A stretch of 64,000 bases of DNA from Leuctra nigra (GCA_934045905.1 OW203762.1:54957411-55021410), one strand, 5' to 3'; positions 20,999 through 35,057 are shown, counted from the stretch's first letter. Program-made: numbers and translations. The notes: generated from the letters alone by a model not told the origin.

Positions 20999-23900
20999 AA
21001 ATGTAGAACAGTTACTTACGCAGGTCGTATGAAGTTTGGACTTGTTTTTGACATAAATACTATGTTTTACAAATGTTTTTGTTGTACAAATGAAAGTTGT
21101 TTAAGTTTTTTTTCAGTTCACGTTATGAATAATCAATTCAATACCAAAATAAAGCGGATACAAAAAGCATACAAACACGCGTTAAAAATAAGTCGTGGCG
21201 TAAAATTTAGTCAATAAATGACAATAAGACAGCTTTGTGGTTTTCACTTTACAAATCACAACCTCAACTGTGTGCGTATTTTTCACTGCGATGTTTAAAT
21301 CAAATTATTAGATATTGTGTATAGAATAGAATAGAATAGAATATTTTTATTTGTCTGTTGACCAGGTACAGTGGTATAGACAATTTCATATAACATACTA
21401 CATAGTAAGAAGTCAGTAAAATACGATAACGAACAAGTTGTCAAATACAATAATGATAATGGACCTTTCCCTTGCGAGACGAACGGTCTACCAATGAGCT
21501 ATCCGGACGGACATTATACACACTTTGTTATCATTTAAATCCAATTATAAAACATTTTACATTATTGTTAGTCATAAAAGCGAAACAACAGACGTGAAAG
21601 ATAACAACGCTAAATGGTAAACGATATTTTTATTAAAATTCCTCGAGCATATCTGATCTTGAAGAAAGCGCCATCATAGCTTCACTCCAAGCCAAACTGT
21701 TTCTCGGTAAAACCTTCGTCTTCAGAAGCTCGTGCTAATTATTTGTGCTGAGTACGCATCAATTTAAAGTTGAGCAGTTCACCCTTCTCTCCTCACGTAA
21801 ACCTAATTAAACTTTATTCTCAAGTCTCGACGAAATCGGTGCCACTCTGTTGGTTTTTAAATGCCTCGTTAAAGGAACACTTTGGATGCATTCTGAAGCC
21901 GAGGGGAAGTGATTTCTAACAACCTCTGTCCGACGAACAACGGAAACCTCGAGCTCGGAAAGACGTCGATGGAAAACGGTAATTACATATTCTTACAACT
22001 AATTTTCTATCTCGCTGATTGCATCTAACTAAACTCCCTGAATGTATGTTAAAAGCGTGTTTAAGTCCATTTATAGCTCAAGTTAATTTAATCCAAAGTA
22101 TTTCCTACACTTTACACTAAGCACACCAATTATAGGTAATTTATTAAATTCTATTCACGCATTTTAACCGTCGTTATTTTCACATAGTTAAGATAAAACG
22201 TGAATTGATAATGAAGGGGTGGGTCGGGGGATGTTTCGAGGAACCTCCCTTGTTCAAGGTGTTCCTGGTGATTTCAGAGCTGTAATTACTCTTTAAGGTG
22301 AAGGGCAATGAGAGCTCACAGAGTTTATACAGAGATTATGCAATGTCTTAAAATGATGCGGATAATGCTGAGCAGAGAAGCACATTGACTCCGATGTCGA
22401 ATACGAAATGTTCAAGTACTTCTGATAATTAGGGGCTCGAGTATGAATTCTCTGGCTAAGGAAATAATGACCTCATGGCTGGTCATTTGATTAAAACTTA
22501 TACAATTAATATGGCATGATTTGATACGACACCAAACTTATTATATCAGAAGTTAGCATAATAATGTGGTAACTAATTAGAGAATATCCAGAACCCTCCT
22601 GTATCTGTTCTCACTTGTTTTACGTGAGGTCTCTTCATTGACATAATAAAAGCCAATTGCCGATAAACTATACAATTCCGGGGCCCCTATAAGCTAGTTT
22701 GAACCATTCCTGCCCGAATCAATTTCTCTCGCTTTCCATTAGGATACGATGACAGCGAAATGATTTCGGGACGAAATGGGTACGAAAATAGTTCATATTG
22801 TTAAATAGACACCTGGTATCTGAGTAAAGAGGTGAATGATGTTTGTACTGATTTATAATGTGTTCTGCCAAGGAAAGTTCATTCGCAACGAAAAGTATTT
22901 CTACAGAAAAGACAAGGAGAGAGTTGCGATTTGGTGTTTCTAAGGAGTTGAGAAGTTGAAAACTTCTATTCTGTGATTTGACTAAACGTGTGAGGCGAGA
23001 GATGAAGTGTGAACAATAACATTCTGCTCCACGGCAAAGCCGTCGAATAATCAATATCGCGCTTCTCAGATCACTTAGTTGTGGACAGAGACAATGAATA
23101 GGGGCGGAATTCCTCGGAGATAAAACTGAAAGAAAGAAAGTGGTGAGGTCGTCGGGTGCGTTCGGGTCGCGCGAAGAAAGCCAAAGTAGTAAGACACGCA
23201 CGAATAAAACCGAATGAAAAATTGAGTTGGTAAGATGAGGGTCCGGCTCCGGCGCGACTTGGGCGAATGAAGGATTGCAGAAGGGTCAAAAGTGACGTAG
23301 AAAACGTTGAAAAGTCTTCGTTTGTAAGGCGTCGCAAGTCTGCAAGCCGCGTGACATAGTGTGCCCCAGGGGTGTATTCATCTCTCTTTTGCTCACTCCA
23401 ACTTTCCCCACTCCCGAGATGCCATATATACCAGGTCGAGTACCTGACCCGCAAAACTTACGGCTCTGCTGGATTCCAACTCAACTCGAATAACCCAGTG
23501 TGAGAGTGTGTGTGTTTTTTAGGATGTTAGTTTGGTGGGGATGAGGAAAAACAACCCTTAATTTACGAGATAGCCGGGGTTTTATCCGAGCGTATGTGTG
23601 TGGATTTATCCCTGGTCTCGCCCCTGTGGTGTCCTAGATATACGCCATCAACTCTATCTTGATTATAACTGCCTCATCTCTCCCCCCTCTATCTTATCTG
23701 CAAGATAAATTATTGTTCAACATTTCACTCCCGGAGCCCACTGCAGGCCGCGTATTACAATAATTCTACACAAGGAATTATTAACCAATATTTATATTTA
23801 AAAGATTCGTTTTTTATTGAAGCTGTGGACTGTATGTCCTGCGTCGGGTGTAGAGCCATCAAAGTTTCATTCCGCAGTAAAATATTCAGCATCGCGCCTG

Positions 23901-25189
23901 GAAAAAGCACAAAGCCCAGAGGCTTAAGCGATAACACTTTGCTGGAAAACGGGAGGGTATATCTGGCATCACACACAACTGTATGAGTGTCTATGAGTGG
24001 GAGGGAGAGGGGTGACATGTAAGATGATGCCAGAAGAAAGCTGCATGAGGTGAACATTGTGGTCGGAATTAAAAGCTTTGTCGGCTCGATCACGTGATCA
24101 GGGCTAGTGAAGGATGGCCACATCACTTGATCCTCCCACCCTTACGATTTGTGAGCTAAAAATTTACATTTGGATCAAAGGTTTAGGTGTTATTCAGCGC
24201 GCTCTGTCAACCATATAAACATCACACTCAACTAGGTTCATATTGTGACATTCACTTTCAAAAGCGGATTACCGCTCCCTCTCCCCTCCCCCGCCTACTC
24301 AATTGTTGCACCAGTGAATCGATAATGTTACCTACACCGGGGCGTGTGAATACATTACTTCAAATCTGTGAAACGAATATATTTTTAAATGTTCGACTAA
24401 AAAAGAACTGTGTTCGGATTGACGGCTTTAAATAACAAATGTGTCATGGCTGACGTTGATCAATCGGAAAATGAAGTGTATTTAAGTATCAATCATAATT
24501 GATATTGACATCAGGTATTAAATGGTTTGGAATGGAAGTTCAGAGTTGTGATATTATAAAGTCCCAGCTCTATTCGCACGTAATAAATTGCCTGGTTACG
24601 TACGTGAAAGTTACTTTTGCCTCAAGAAAATGAAGCATAACCTCGTTTTTGATGACAAGATTACAGTTTATGTTTATGCAGATAAGAGAGAAAAACTTTG
24701 TAAGTTATTATGTCGGAGCAGAAGCACGGCTAATTAAACGCGGGATGAAAAAGCAGGTGGAAAAGTGAGGAATGTAATAACTCGACTTCTCTGCGGAGAA
24801 TGTGCTTTGTAGTTAGCGCGAGTGCGGCCGGTTGCTGCCAGAGTCAAGTGACACGGCCACTCGGAAAAACTAGTTGTCATTTTAATTAAACCAACAAGAT
24901 GTTTCTTTACTTAAAATCATGTTGCTTAGCACAATTCTGTAGCATGATGCAGACTAATGGAGATTCTTGATAGAAAATCTGATGCCCATTATCCAGAATT
25001 AATAGATGGTACATTGTACATTTTGCTGTGTATTAAAATGCTACTAGGAAAACGCTCTGAGTAACGCGTTGATGAGCGAGCACGGATACGCGCAACACCT
25101 CGAACCGAAATTCTGTTTATCGAAAATGTCCTTAAAAGCCAATAATTCTTGAATTTCTCCACAGACTTGTATGAAAATCTCCAACAATT
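20999..25189. other. Stretch without a supported gene
   Basis: It contains a GAATA microsatellite (21321-21343) and the longest non-repetitive open frame in the window (minus strand, 160 codons, 22719-23201), plus overlapping minus frames at 23071-23454 and 23755-24126. None has a recognisable domain, an ATG in good context with splice sites, or signs of coding constraint that I can see. Confidence 0.4.
21321..21343 (+). repeat. Pentanucleotide microsatellite
   Basis: About four and a half copies of ATAGA/GAATA. Confidence 0.8.
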
Positions 25190-25835
25190 CTCAAAATATT
25201 GGTCCCAATAACCACGCAAAGTTTTAAGTGGATCGATTGAACCTTTATGATTGAACGATTCCTTGTTAATTTCCAAAAATCACAGGATCTCGTTCAAAAA
25301 ATATTTAAACGGTCATATCAGTTTTGTAATATACGTTTTAAAGTGTCTGCTCTAACAACCTTGAAGTGAAGATTCGAAGATGCCGTGAAATGTGAAATTC
25401 GAGAAATATGACAGCCAACACTCATAATATCCGTAAACTGTCAATAACTTTTGAATTTAAACACAGTTTAGTCTGAAAATTGTCAAAAATACAGATAATG
25501 TTGGACCCGATGACCAGGCAAATTTTTAAGTTGATCGGTCAAACGGTTCTGGTTTAAATTTCAAAAAGCACATGAAATATTTTTTTTAAATTTTAACCAA
25601 TGGGAGGATTTGGCTGAAAATTTGTAAAATAAGAGACAATGTTGGTCTTAATGATTATGCAAAATATGAGTTTGATGAGATTTATCGAAGACCATTTTAA
25701 TTTTTCAACCGATCAGGAGATATTTATTTAAATTTTAACTAATAAATGGATTTAAAAAAAATTAGGGTCAGCAAACAGAGAAGGTTGTATCTACATGTGT
25801 GCAAAATTTCAGTTCGATCGGTGAAACGGTGCGAC
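25190..25835 (+). repeat. Highly degenerate tandem repeat, about 142-151-bp period
   Basis: A block of the form AATGTTGGxCCxxATGAxCA, then GCAAAxTTTxAAGTTGATCG and a GTCAAACGGTT-like end, recurs with its GCAAA at about 25216, 25519, 25660 and 25802. A very weak copy sits near 25356-25385, giving spacings of roughly 2x151, 141 and 142 bp. Each is followed by an AAATATTTxxATTTxAACxxAT-like stretch. The copies are old and gapped. The same core motif appears inside the palindromes at 45.1-45.4 and 47.3-47.6 kb. Confidence 0.55.
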
Positions 25836-26653
25836 TACCATTGCTCCAGATAGCAGACAAAAACAAAAAAAAAAAAAAAACAGAGGTCCGTGTCAAACGA
25901 GTCAAAAGGAGACGCTCGCTTCGCTCGCTCAATTATTTTTGAATTTGTGAAACCGGCTAAAACGTCCTTTAACGGTCTGTTCGATTCCGAAATTATTTTC
26001 GAAAACTCCGAATTCGCACCTCTCAAGTTTGCCAATTCAAACTTGAGGGAATAAAACAAATCGCGAATCCGCAGCATCTGTACCCAGCTTCTCTGGCATG
26101 AAACTCATCTCTCGAGTCTCTTCTCCAGTCCCGCTTTGTTCGCTGATTATCATCCGGCATTGTGCGGAGCAACAATAGTCACAGAGACCGGGCTAATGTT
26201 TTGGAAAGAGAAACATCGACCAGCTACTCAGCAAATAATACCGAACGAGAATGAAACAATTTGCTGGCGAGACGCGCGAATAAATCTACTCCTTCCTTAT
26301 CAACTAGGACTAGGTAATAACGTCCGACGTGCCGCGTGACGTGTTTCACCTTCGCTTGTTTGTTGTTCGAGTACGCAGCTTTGTCCCGGAGTCCGGGGTT
26401 CGAGATTGCCGTGTTCAACATGGTGTTCCATGTAGATACGAAAATACGGCGCAGCTTTGTTGAAATGTTCAGTCAGAAAAAAGTTTACGCCACGGTGAAC
26501 TGTCATTTCCTCTACAGATAAAAGTAATTCTGCTTTTAGTAAAAATCCCAAAACGTTATTTGAGATACAGAGGAAAAATATTTTATAATTTTACTAGTAG
26601 GTATATTTATATCATATTTCTACCCCTGGTGCTGTGAAATACAGGCGTGTGCA

Positions 26654-26731
26654 CTTTATCGGAAAATGTTTACCACAGTGGCGTCACCCACTTTCTGATT
26701 GGTGCGAGTTGCAGACGTTTTCCGATAAAAG
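26654..26731. repeat. Hairpin with 17-bp arms
   Basis: CTTTATCGGAAAATGTT (26654-26670) pairs with ACGTTTTCCGATAAAAG (26715-26731), mostly complementary, around a 44-bp loop. It may be a small decayed MITE. Confidence 0.5.
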
Positions 26732-27017
26732 CGCCGCAACTTTTCCCAAAGACATGGAAACCAGCGCTTTCCACGGTTTTCGTTCGAGAAACACAATATC
26801 TTGTGGAAACTGCACTTAGGCAGACTGAGTTGCTTTCACCACTTGAAAGCTAAAATATTCTGCTCGAAAAGATGTTGTTTTAGATATGTTAATTTTGTTC
26901 TAAAGTGGCTTCTGGATGAAGTTGTATCAGGTGAAATTGCTCCCTCCCCAGACGCTTCGAGCTTGCGGTTCAGCCGTGTCTTTTGCTGGCAGAAAGAAGT
27001 TTGTTTACTTGAGTCAG

Positions 27018-27150
27018 GCAAGATAAGTCTTATGGAGCAGGCAAAGGACTGTAATTCTTAAGAAGCGAAGGACACGTATTATGGAGCAAAGCAGGACAAG
27101 TCTCATAGAGCTAAAGCCGTTTGATTTTGGAAGGGGGAAACTTATGGAGC
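27018..27150 (+). repeat. Degenerate short tandem repeat
   Basis: Imperfect copies of a unit containing GACAAGTCTTATGGAGCA-like sequence appear at about 27018, 27066, 27104 and 27138, spaced roughly 35-48 bp apart. Confidence 0.45.
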
Positions 27151-27924
27151 AGTTCTTTAAGTTTGGATGATTATTTGATACAATTATGGAGACAAGATTT
27201 CTTGACCCGGCCGTCCATCGAGTCTGCTTCATTTCTTCGGTGTTGCTTTTTAATTTTCAGACACATCCGGTAGATCTTTACTCATGAGTCATGAACTCCC
27301 TTCCTTACCTCTTTACCTCTTAGATCTTTCCCTGAACTCGCGTCGTATTAAGTCACTGAATTGATATACGTTGATATATCAACTTTTCTTCGCAAATCGC
27401 TAGAGAAATATTTCATCGTGTTCAGGTTGCCTTCAGCTTGATCCACCAATAAACCATTCGTCTCGATGTTTATTCACACTACACATAATAAATATCCGTC
27501 AAGACGTCAGCGTGCATTTAATAGCCATGTCATGGAGCTTCCCTTCAATGGATTTCAAAAACAGTTAATTCACAGATTAATTAATCAAGTACGTACGTTT
27601 ATTACAAATGATAACTTACTGTCAACATAATCTGTGTTTTGTATATACTACGATTATGTATTTTGTTACATAAGCGGGATAAAGGTAGAGTCGAAAACAA
27701 TTAGCCAATTGAGATTAATTAAAGACTAATTATTAAAGTTTTTTGCAATCAATCTTTTGCCTCCCACGTTCACGTAATTTCAACACTTTCTTGAAGAATT
27801 AACTTATTCCTAGTTCATCTAAGGAGCAAGATAATCAACAACGCATGCGCAGGTATTGTCCACGCTTCCAATGCATCTTCAGATTGATCATCTTTAAGAC
27901 TGTGTGCTCTAGGGCCTGGTGATC

Positions 27925-27948
27925 GGGGGGGGGGGGGGGGGGGGGGGG
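27925..27948 (+). repeat. Homopolymer G tract (24 G)
   Basis: Uninterrupted run of 24 G followed by TG. Confidence 0.85.
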
Positions 27949-28489
27949 TGTTTGCTGAGAGGGGCGAGAGAGGGTAGTTAAAAATTGATTGTGATTCAAG
28001 TGATGCTCGTCTCCTGGAGGGTAGGCAACCTGCAGCGCCAGCGTGTTTACAAAACGCGTAATCGCCGCGGAACCTCTTTGTTTACCAACAGATCACTGAT
28101 GCTGCTGCCACCGCTGTTGTCTCCTGCCACCCATCACGTCAAACACAACATCGCTACATTCAGACGAAATTCAATCAACAGACAATGAAGTATAGATAAA
28201 ATACCAATTGCATGAACTGATGGCTTTAGTTTCTTTAAACCTAACGATTTGCTAACAATAGTTAAATTATACGGAATTGATATTTCCGCCTACAAAAGAC
28301 TTTACTGTTGCGGCCAAAGCTCTTTAAAGAAATTTCGCAAATTCGAATTTTATGATCACTGATTTATAATCTTGTATTTTATCTTGTATCTTGTATCTTA
28401 TAATACACGGTGACAGAACAGTCTGTTCGTAATGCCCATTCACGATCTTCATTCCATTCTCCTCGGTGATCTCTAATGTATCTAATGTC

Positions 28490-28560
28490 CGTCTATCCAG
28501 CCGGGAATGAGTTAGTCCAGGGTTCGAGTCCCGGCTACGGCAAATACGTCTCACTTCGCA
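28490..28560 (+). mobile_element. tRNA-like SINE fragment
   Basis: GGTTCGAGTCC (28521-28531) is a perfect pol III B box inside a T-arm-like stem (CCAGGG before it, CCCGG after). No matching A box or acceptor stem is present, so this is a SINE head fragment rather than a tRNA gene. Confidence 0.4.
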
Positions 28561-31500
28561 ATCCTTCTTACAATTCCTTGAACATTCCCTCTGAAATGAG
28601 ATAAAATGATGTCTCGACGAAGGTGCTGAAAGTCACACCTGAAGCTGACGACTTCTCCCGCTGACAGGTCGCTGTAACGTCACCTGGATCCGTCACACGT
28701 CACTGCTCACTTGTGACGTCACTCCAGCGATATTAATTCCCCTCGCAGTTCGTCTCGACAGCTCGCGCCCGTCACGAAATACCCTCCTTTAATTCCCAAA
28801 GATTCTCTTTCAGTTCCCACGTAAAAAACCATTGCAAACTTTATTCACTTCGAATCGGAAGCTTTTTCTGCCGGATTTTGTCGGTGGGTGGGGGACAAAG
28901 AGACAAATGAGGGTGTCAGCCACCAAATTACATCATAATTTTCTCCTCTAACCTTTTAGCAATCTATTTTATAACGGGCGAGAGATCTGTTCGCTGGTTT
29001 CAATGATCAAATGGAGTTTTTACAGCGCGCAATCGCACTCGGCCAGAAAGCGGGAGCTAATTGGAATGGATTCGCGCCAAAACATAAGGCAAGTCAAGAT
29101 GCTCATTGAGTTATCCTCATTACACACCAGAGAGAGTTAGTGTCGGGTCTTGACCTATCTCGAGACATGCTAGACCCTTGGCCCTGATCAACCAATCAGC
29201 AACTCATTGCTGCAAAGTACCTGAACGTATGCCGGATTGACTAAATATTGGACTAAATTGGCGTCACAGACAATCAGATATCAGACATTCAGTTGAGTTA
29301 ACCTGAAAATTAATAATCCGTCGTCACTTTTAGTTGGTATTATCTTTGGTCATTTTATTTAGTTTAGTAATACCGGCTCATAAACTTTTAGAATTTTTAT
29401 ATGGATAAAATAAATAAATCCATTAGCGAATGATGTTTTTCAAACGATATGTTAAAAGTGGGATGAGAGACATAACGTGTCACCGTTCATTGTTTAAATG
29501 AGCACGACTTATCTTTTAACGTAATAATGAAAAGTAGCATTATTTATCGCTTTCCAGTAACTTTACGAACGCATCAGTCATTAATTCTTCAACGTATTGC
29601 TGAAGTGTCAACTGTTGGCAGGATCGATTTAACCCCCAGCAGGTGTAAAAACTTTATAGATTTTATAACCAATTACGTTGCCAACAGAAGTATTTGTTGT
29701 TCGCCCAAAGTTACATGAAGAAGCTTACGTAACGTTGTAACTGAGGATCAAGTCTTTGAGTTTATAGGAAAATATCTTACATTCCCGAGAACACGTTGAC
29801 TTTCAACGCAGAAACAGATTAATGATGAAGCTTCGCAGCAAAGCGCCGTCTTCAATGTAAAATCGCGATCGAATAATACTCTAGCGAGAGTACTGCATGA
29901 AAGACAAAGCTGCTATCTATGATTGAATACTCTGGGTAAGTAAATGAGATAACATCTCTGTTCTGTTAGGGAGGAATGTCCAGGCTTTCAGCAGCTGGAA
30001 TGTGATTAAACTTAGGCGACGCGCCTGCTGTTTTGTTTCAAGTGGTCTTGCCTTTCATCGTCCACTCCTCGACTCCAGTCTACTCGTCGGCCAGTCGACG
30101 CGCTTTCAGGAACGTCAACAATCAACTTGTGATCACCATTCGCTTTGTCTTCCAATGTCTCTGTCTCTGAACAACAGTGACGAGTTGGCGAACAAACACT
30201 CGAGCAGTGAGGTCACGTGACAGACGGGTCCAAAAGAAGAGGATGCAACTTGGAATGATTCATAATTAAGAATGTGTGTCTACCTGAATCAGAAGCATGC
30301 ACGAGAAGTAAAACAATATTACAAATGGTGTCAGCGGTGGGACAACACTAGAGATCGTGATTTATGTTATCTTTCAGATCATTGGGTTAATTAAATTAGA
30401 TTAAGCACATCTGGTAGACAAGAGTTATTTCAATGGAACCAAAAGATTTAATTAAATTAATTGGATTTTCTTCTAAAGTGTAAACCGCTTAAAAGGTGAC
30501 GACGACTCCCAACCTCCGCTTGAAATATAGGCTAAAAAGATACTTTTTTCTTCGTGTAATCCACAGTATAATCTACAATGAAGTAGTAGAATAATTTGAC
30601 GAGAATTATTACGAGAGTCGTAAAGCAAACGTCTCGCGAGTGTCTTCCATGAATAAAGCATTTCCTCTGGTCTGTAAAACATCCGACCGGCCGTGTTTGA
30701 CGGCAGCTCATCATGCCGCGTCTCATCGGGGCAGTTACATTCGACATTAGTACGTGTGCAGTTTAAATTTGCATTAGGTCTTGTGACACGTGACCCGTGA
30801 TGAAGTGTGTCACCGAATAACGACGTCCCATCAGGCCAACAACTCCGCCGCCACGTAATTGCCTGGCCGGCGGATCAAATTCAAATGACAGAAAAATGAT
30901 CAACCCTTCAATTCGTTAATCAAACAGTCAGTTTTTGTCACCGAGTATCTCTTTACATTTGTGTGCGGAGCTCTACAGTTGAGAATGTCGCCATCATGGT
31001 GACTCGACGACTTTCTGCTTGACAGTTCTGAAACAATAGCTTAATTATTCAGCTTGCAGTGGTATTCATATTCTCTCGGGGTGGTTTCAAGAGTATTTTT
31101 TTAAGTATATGTCTGGAACTTCGTCCTTCCTTTGCGTTTTGCTGCTTGCGTAAGGCACAATGAGAAGTTCAAGCGACGTAAAGGCTTCGTTTAACACTCT
31201 TGCGCAGAAACACTTTCTGCAGGAATGCGGATTGAAATCATTCTGACCATTTTGTTTTTTTACTTGTGTAACAATAATAAGTGGTCTGCTTTTATTGAAA
31301 TGGCATTCGTAACAATGAAGAAAGTGACCGGGAAGAGAAGATAACGACAATTCCTCAAGAAACAAAGTCAAACAGATGAAAGATTGAAAGTAAACTGAAG
31401 AAAATTAAAGTCAAATACTTGTTTAAACTCCCCCTTCACCGGCAGATGACAGTGGGGAGATGAGTCAAAGAGAAACAAAAGTCGAAGTAATTTTGCGCAC

Positions 31501-32339
31501 TAAGATAATATGAAACATTGCAAGTCTCACTTGCCCTGAACTTCCAGACTTATACTCCAAGTTTTACAACAATTTCCATTTGAAATACGAATACTTTTAG
31601 ATTTTAAATTTCAATTATAGTTGAAAACTCGTCGATCACTTTTAAAATCGTTAACGAAAATTCTTGTAAAAAGTTGAGAACAGAGATTCAACTTTTATAT
31701 TTTCAGAAACCAAAAAGAATCAATAAACATGAAACTTAAAAATAATAGAAATATGAATAATTTAATCGGAATTACAAAAAACATGAATGGTTCAAACGAG
31801 AAGAGCTCCAACACTGCAATAATCTTCTCTCATTTTCTAGAAAATGTAGAAAGTGACAAGATTTTCCCCCGACTCGTGTTCCAAGTGTCATAATAATGAC
31901 ATCAGATGGTTTTGGTTAACATCCAATATCTCTTCGGGTGGGATTACCCGTCTCAATAGTGTTAGAATCTGTTTCGGTTGGGGATTGGGATTACAAGTCC
32001 TAAATACAAGACGTAGATTGGTTCTCCGAAGATTCGTATACAAACGCGGAGAAGCACTATTCAATGTATCCATCAGGATTAAACCAGGGCTGGAGGAGAT
32101 TAACTTTGAGGTCTGTCGATTGAATTTCTTTGTGTTTCCAAACTTCATCGTTGAAATAGAATAATCAGCCGCTTCATTACTATTTAATTAGTATCGAAGC
32201 TCGTTATTTTATGTCAAAAAGAGCAATTTCAACTGGTAATTGGGTTTATAATTAAAACATCCATATTAAATGTGGCACATCGCGCCGTCAGATATCAATG
32301 AATATAGATGCGAATCCGCGTGATGAAGCAGATTGTGTG
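28561..32339. other. Stretch without a supported gene
   Basis: It contains clustered CRE-type sites at 28670-28725 (full octamer at 28714-28721). The plus frame at 31853-32164 (103 codons) and the minus frame 31888-32148 overlap each other. Neither shows a known domain. Confidence 0.45.
28714..28721. promoter_or_regulatory. Palindromic CRE octamer in a cluster of half sites
   Basis: TGACGTCA, with further ACGTCAC half sites about 15-45 bp upstream. Confidence 0.35.
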
Positions 32340-32405
32340 TAATTGGAGGTGGCGGGATTCGAACCCACGTCGCCCGGGGAGTTCTGTGATCGAGTCCCGC
32401 GAGAT
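32340..32405 (-). mobile_element. tRNA-like SINE fragment
   Basis: On the minus strand, GGTTCGAATCC (complement of 32355-32365) is a perfect B box within a T-arm-like context (GTGGGTTCGAATCCCGCC). No cloverleaf can be completed upstream, so it is read as the head of a SINE fragment, not a functional tRNA. Confidence 0.4.
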
Positions 32406-35044
32406 CGTGATTGCCGATCGCGTGATGGGATCGAAATAATTAAGCTCGATCGTCTGAAGAAAACTTCGGATAAAACTTGCCTCAACACGCATGATCAAAC
32501 CCATTCCCAGACTCAGGAAATGATAAATATATTATTACATCATTTATACCAAAACTATTTTAAATTAGCCTCATGTCAACGACTTGTACATGAAAGTTAA
32601 ATATGACATGTTTTCTGGTAGTTAGTGAGTCGGAATATTTTAGCTCGGCGGTTCAAGACGATCAATCCAGAAGACCAGCCGCTGCCACCAAAGTAGACCT
32701 TGGAGCTGTCGTGAGCTGATCTGTGTACAGTTGGGGCGTAACGCATCGGCCAATCCAAGGCAATTAAATCAATCAGAATAAAGTGAGAGCCAATCTCTCA
32801 AATATCTCGTGACCTAACGAAGGACAGCTTTTAGAGGTATATTATTTTCCTTTGATGTGTATTTTAAAATAAAGTATTGCCACCAGACAACAAAACTAAA
32901 CGTGTAGCTATTAACACTTGCAAGGTAATTGTCTGGATGCTGAATTCCCCTCACGGGCATATCAAAATACCCTCAATTATGGCACCTTGCTGCGACTCAA
33001 ACATACACGAAGATAATCTTCAGCACGCCATTTTCAATCCATGGAATTATAAATATGTTTGGTTTTGCCGCGAAGTGTTAACGCCTCGAGCCCCACGCAT
33101 GCGTGAACCAGGTAGAGCTATGACTCGTCCCTGCGCCTGCGCCCCAGTCGGTTTCACCACCTCATTAACTTAATGCCACCTTGTTGAGTTAATAAATAGT
33201 TCGAAAACAATCACGTCTCGCTCAGCCGAGGAGGGTCGACCGATTGTCGGCGGAACCACCAAGATTGTTGGTACAGCTAATTGCTGCGCCTTCGGAAGGT
33301 GGAAAAACGAGCTCGTTTTCCTCTCGGTTTCTTTCTTTTTGATAGACAGTTTTGTTGTAGCTCAATTTTCTAGCCGCAAATACACTTTGAACAATTTTCT
33401 ACCTGTCAGTCAGTGAGTCAACAGCTTCACGCTATTGTGGCGCTAAAAGTCGCACCAACTTTGCTAATGAAAATATCATCCGGAGTAGAGTTACTCGGCG
33501 AGGAAAATCGATCCGCTGCAAACCGATCTCGACTTAGCAACAATACGCTTTCAATTCTATTCAGCTTTTTAAATCAAACATTTGACATGAGATATCTTCA
33601 TTGAAACATGCAAAGTTAATACTTCAATACCAAGAACGGCAAAACCGGCGACTACCTCGCAAATACTGACTCAGACATTGATTACAATTAATAAAACGTC
33701 ATTCATAATTCAGCTCTTAAAGAGAACGATCCTACTTACAGTTTTTATAACAGAAAGTCATTTATGCTTGTAATTGCTAAACACTCTAATTAATTACATG
33801 GTTGACAAAGAGGAGCTACTTTTATTTATCCTTGTTGGCTAACACCGCACGTCCACATAAAAGCGGACTATTCTCCCTTGTCTGTACATATGTATTTGTC
33901 CAAGGCAGACGACCAATATAAAATGCTTTAGTTTGAAGTCTTCTCTTCAGGGCTCGTAAACGTGGAGTTCTGCGTGCCACCGCTGCGAGCGTCCCAAGAG
34001 ATATTTCATATCAAATTATGCTATTTTCTGTGACCGTTACAAATGAACCCCGCAGTCTTTATGTCCGGGTTTCGAGTGGCTGTTATGAAAATGGTTCTGG
34101 AGTTCGACGTCGGGACGTCACCGACGTCTCAACAACAGCGTCCTTCTTTACGATTTCCACGGCAGTTACAGTCAATTGGTTTGAGGAAAAGCTCTTCAGT
34201 TAAATTGTGGCTCGTCTGAAGAGCTCCTACATGCAGAAATGATGTTTGTTGAGAGATAAATAGCATGATTGTGAGGTACCCAGCAACTGTTGCGAACACT
34301 TACGTACTTAACTGTGGTAGAGATGACTCGAACTGAGAAGGGACATTTTTACTCTGTCATGGAAAAAGATCAACAATTACTTTTTTGGATTTCTGACATC
34401 ATTAAATTATAATCATATTTTATTTTGACTTAAGCACACACTTTAGAAAGATCACAAAATAGTTTTCATGTGATGAAATCTTTGATAAGTCCTCTATAAG
34501 TACAAATCAATTTGCAATGTATGATTGAAGTTGTCTTATTTTTATTGTGATACGTACTTTACGAAAACATCTGTTATTCTGATTTGAAACATTTTGCAAC
34601 TGGAAGGCGGCTCCATACCGCTCCAGTGTGATTCTCCAGCAGCTCTCCAGAGATCCGCGTCAAGTGCGTCGAGGCCCTTATTGCCCCGTCTCTGATCCTG
34701 AGTTACGAGTCGCTGATCCTAATTATGTGCGGTGTAATTGAAATATACAGACAACTAAACCACACAGATTTCTGATAGCACTTGACACGAAACTCCTAAA
34801 ATGTGAATTTATATCTTCGTAAGATACGGGCTTTGTTAGAATTACGTTTCCAGAATATAAACGAACATGTCATTATGCAAAAACGTGTAAAATTAGTTTT
34901 TACGCGCGAACTCCGGATTCATGGAACTAGGAGTGTAATTGATGTCTTCCATTCTACCAGCTGGGAACAAACATCATTTCCACGGCGCGAAATAAAAACA
35001 CGAGATGAGAAAACGAGGCAACTGTTGTGTTTGAGCCGGGGGGA

Positions 35045-35057
35045 GGGGGGGGGGGGG
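35045..35057 (+). repeat. Homopolymer G tract (13 G)
   Basis: Run of 13 G, preceded by six G interrupted by one A. Confidence 0.8.

Larger units (their letters stand above)
25836..27924. other. Stretch without a supported gene
   Basis: It contains an A run at about 25865-25880, a hairpin (26654-26731) and a degenerate repeat (27018-27150). The 26136-26550 section is GC-richer with overlapping short frames on both strands, none recognised. Confidence 0.45.

Noticed and set aside
22719..23201. 160-codon minus frame, the longest outside tandem repeats
   Set aside because: No known domain, overlaps another open frame at 23071-23454, and has no splice or start context. It fits a chance frame in GC-richer DNA.
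28490..28560. Functional tRNA gene at the B-box sequence
   Set aside because: Only the T-arm region is present; A box, anticodon arm and acceptor stem do not form. The same applies at 32340-32405, 54660-54720 and 63120-63200.
31853..32164. 103-codon plus frame as an exon
   Set aside because: No recognisable domain; the opposite strand is equally open (31888-32148), and no clean splice sites were found.
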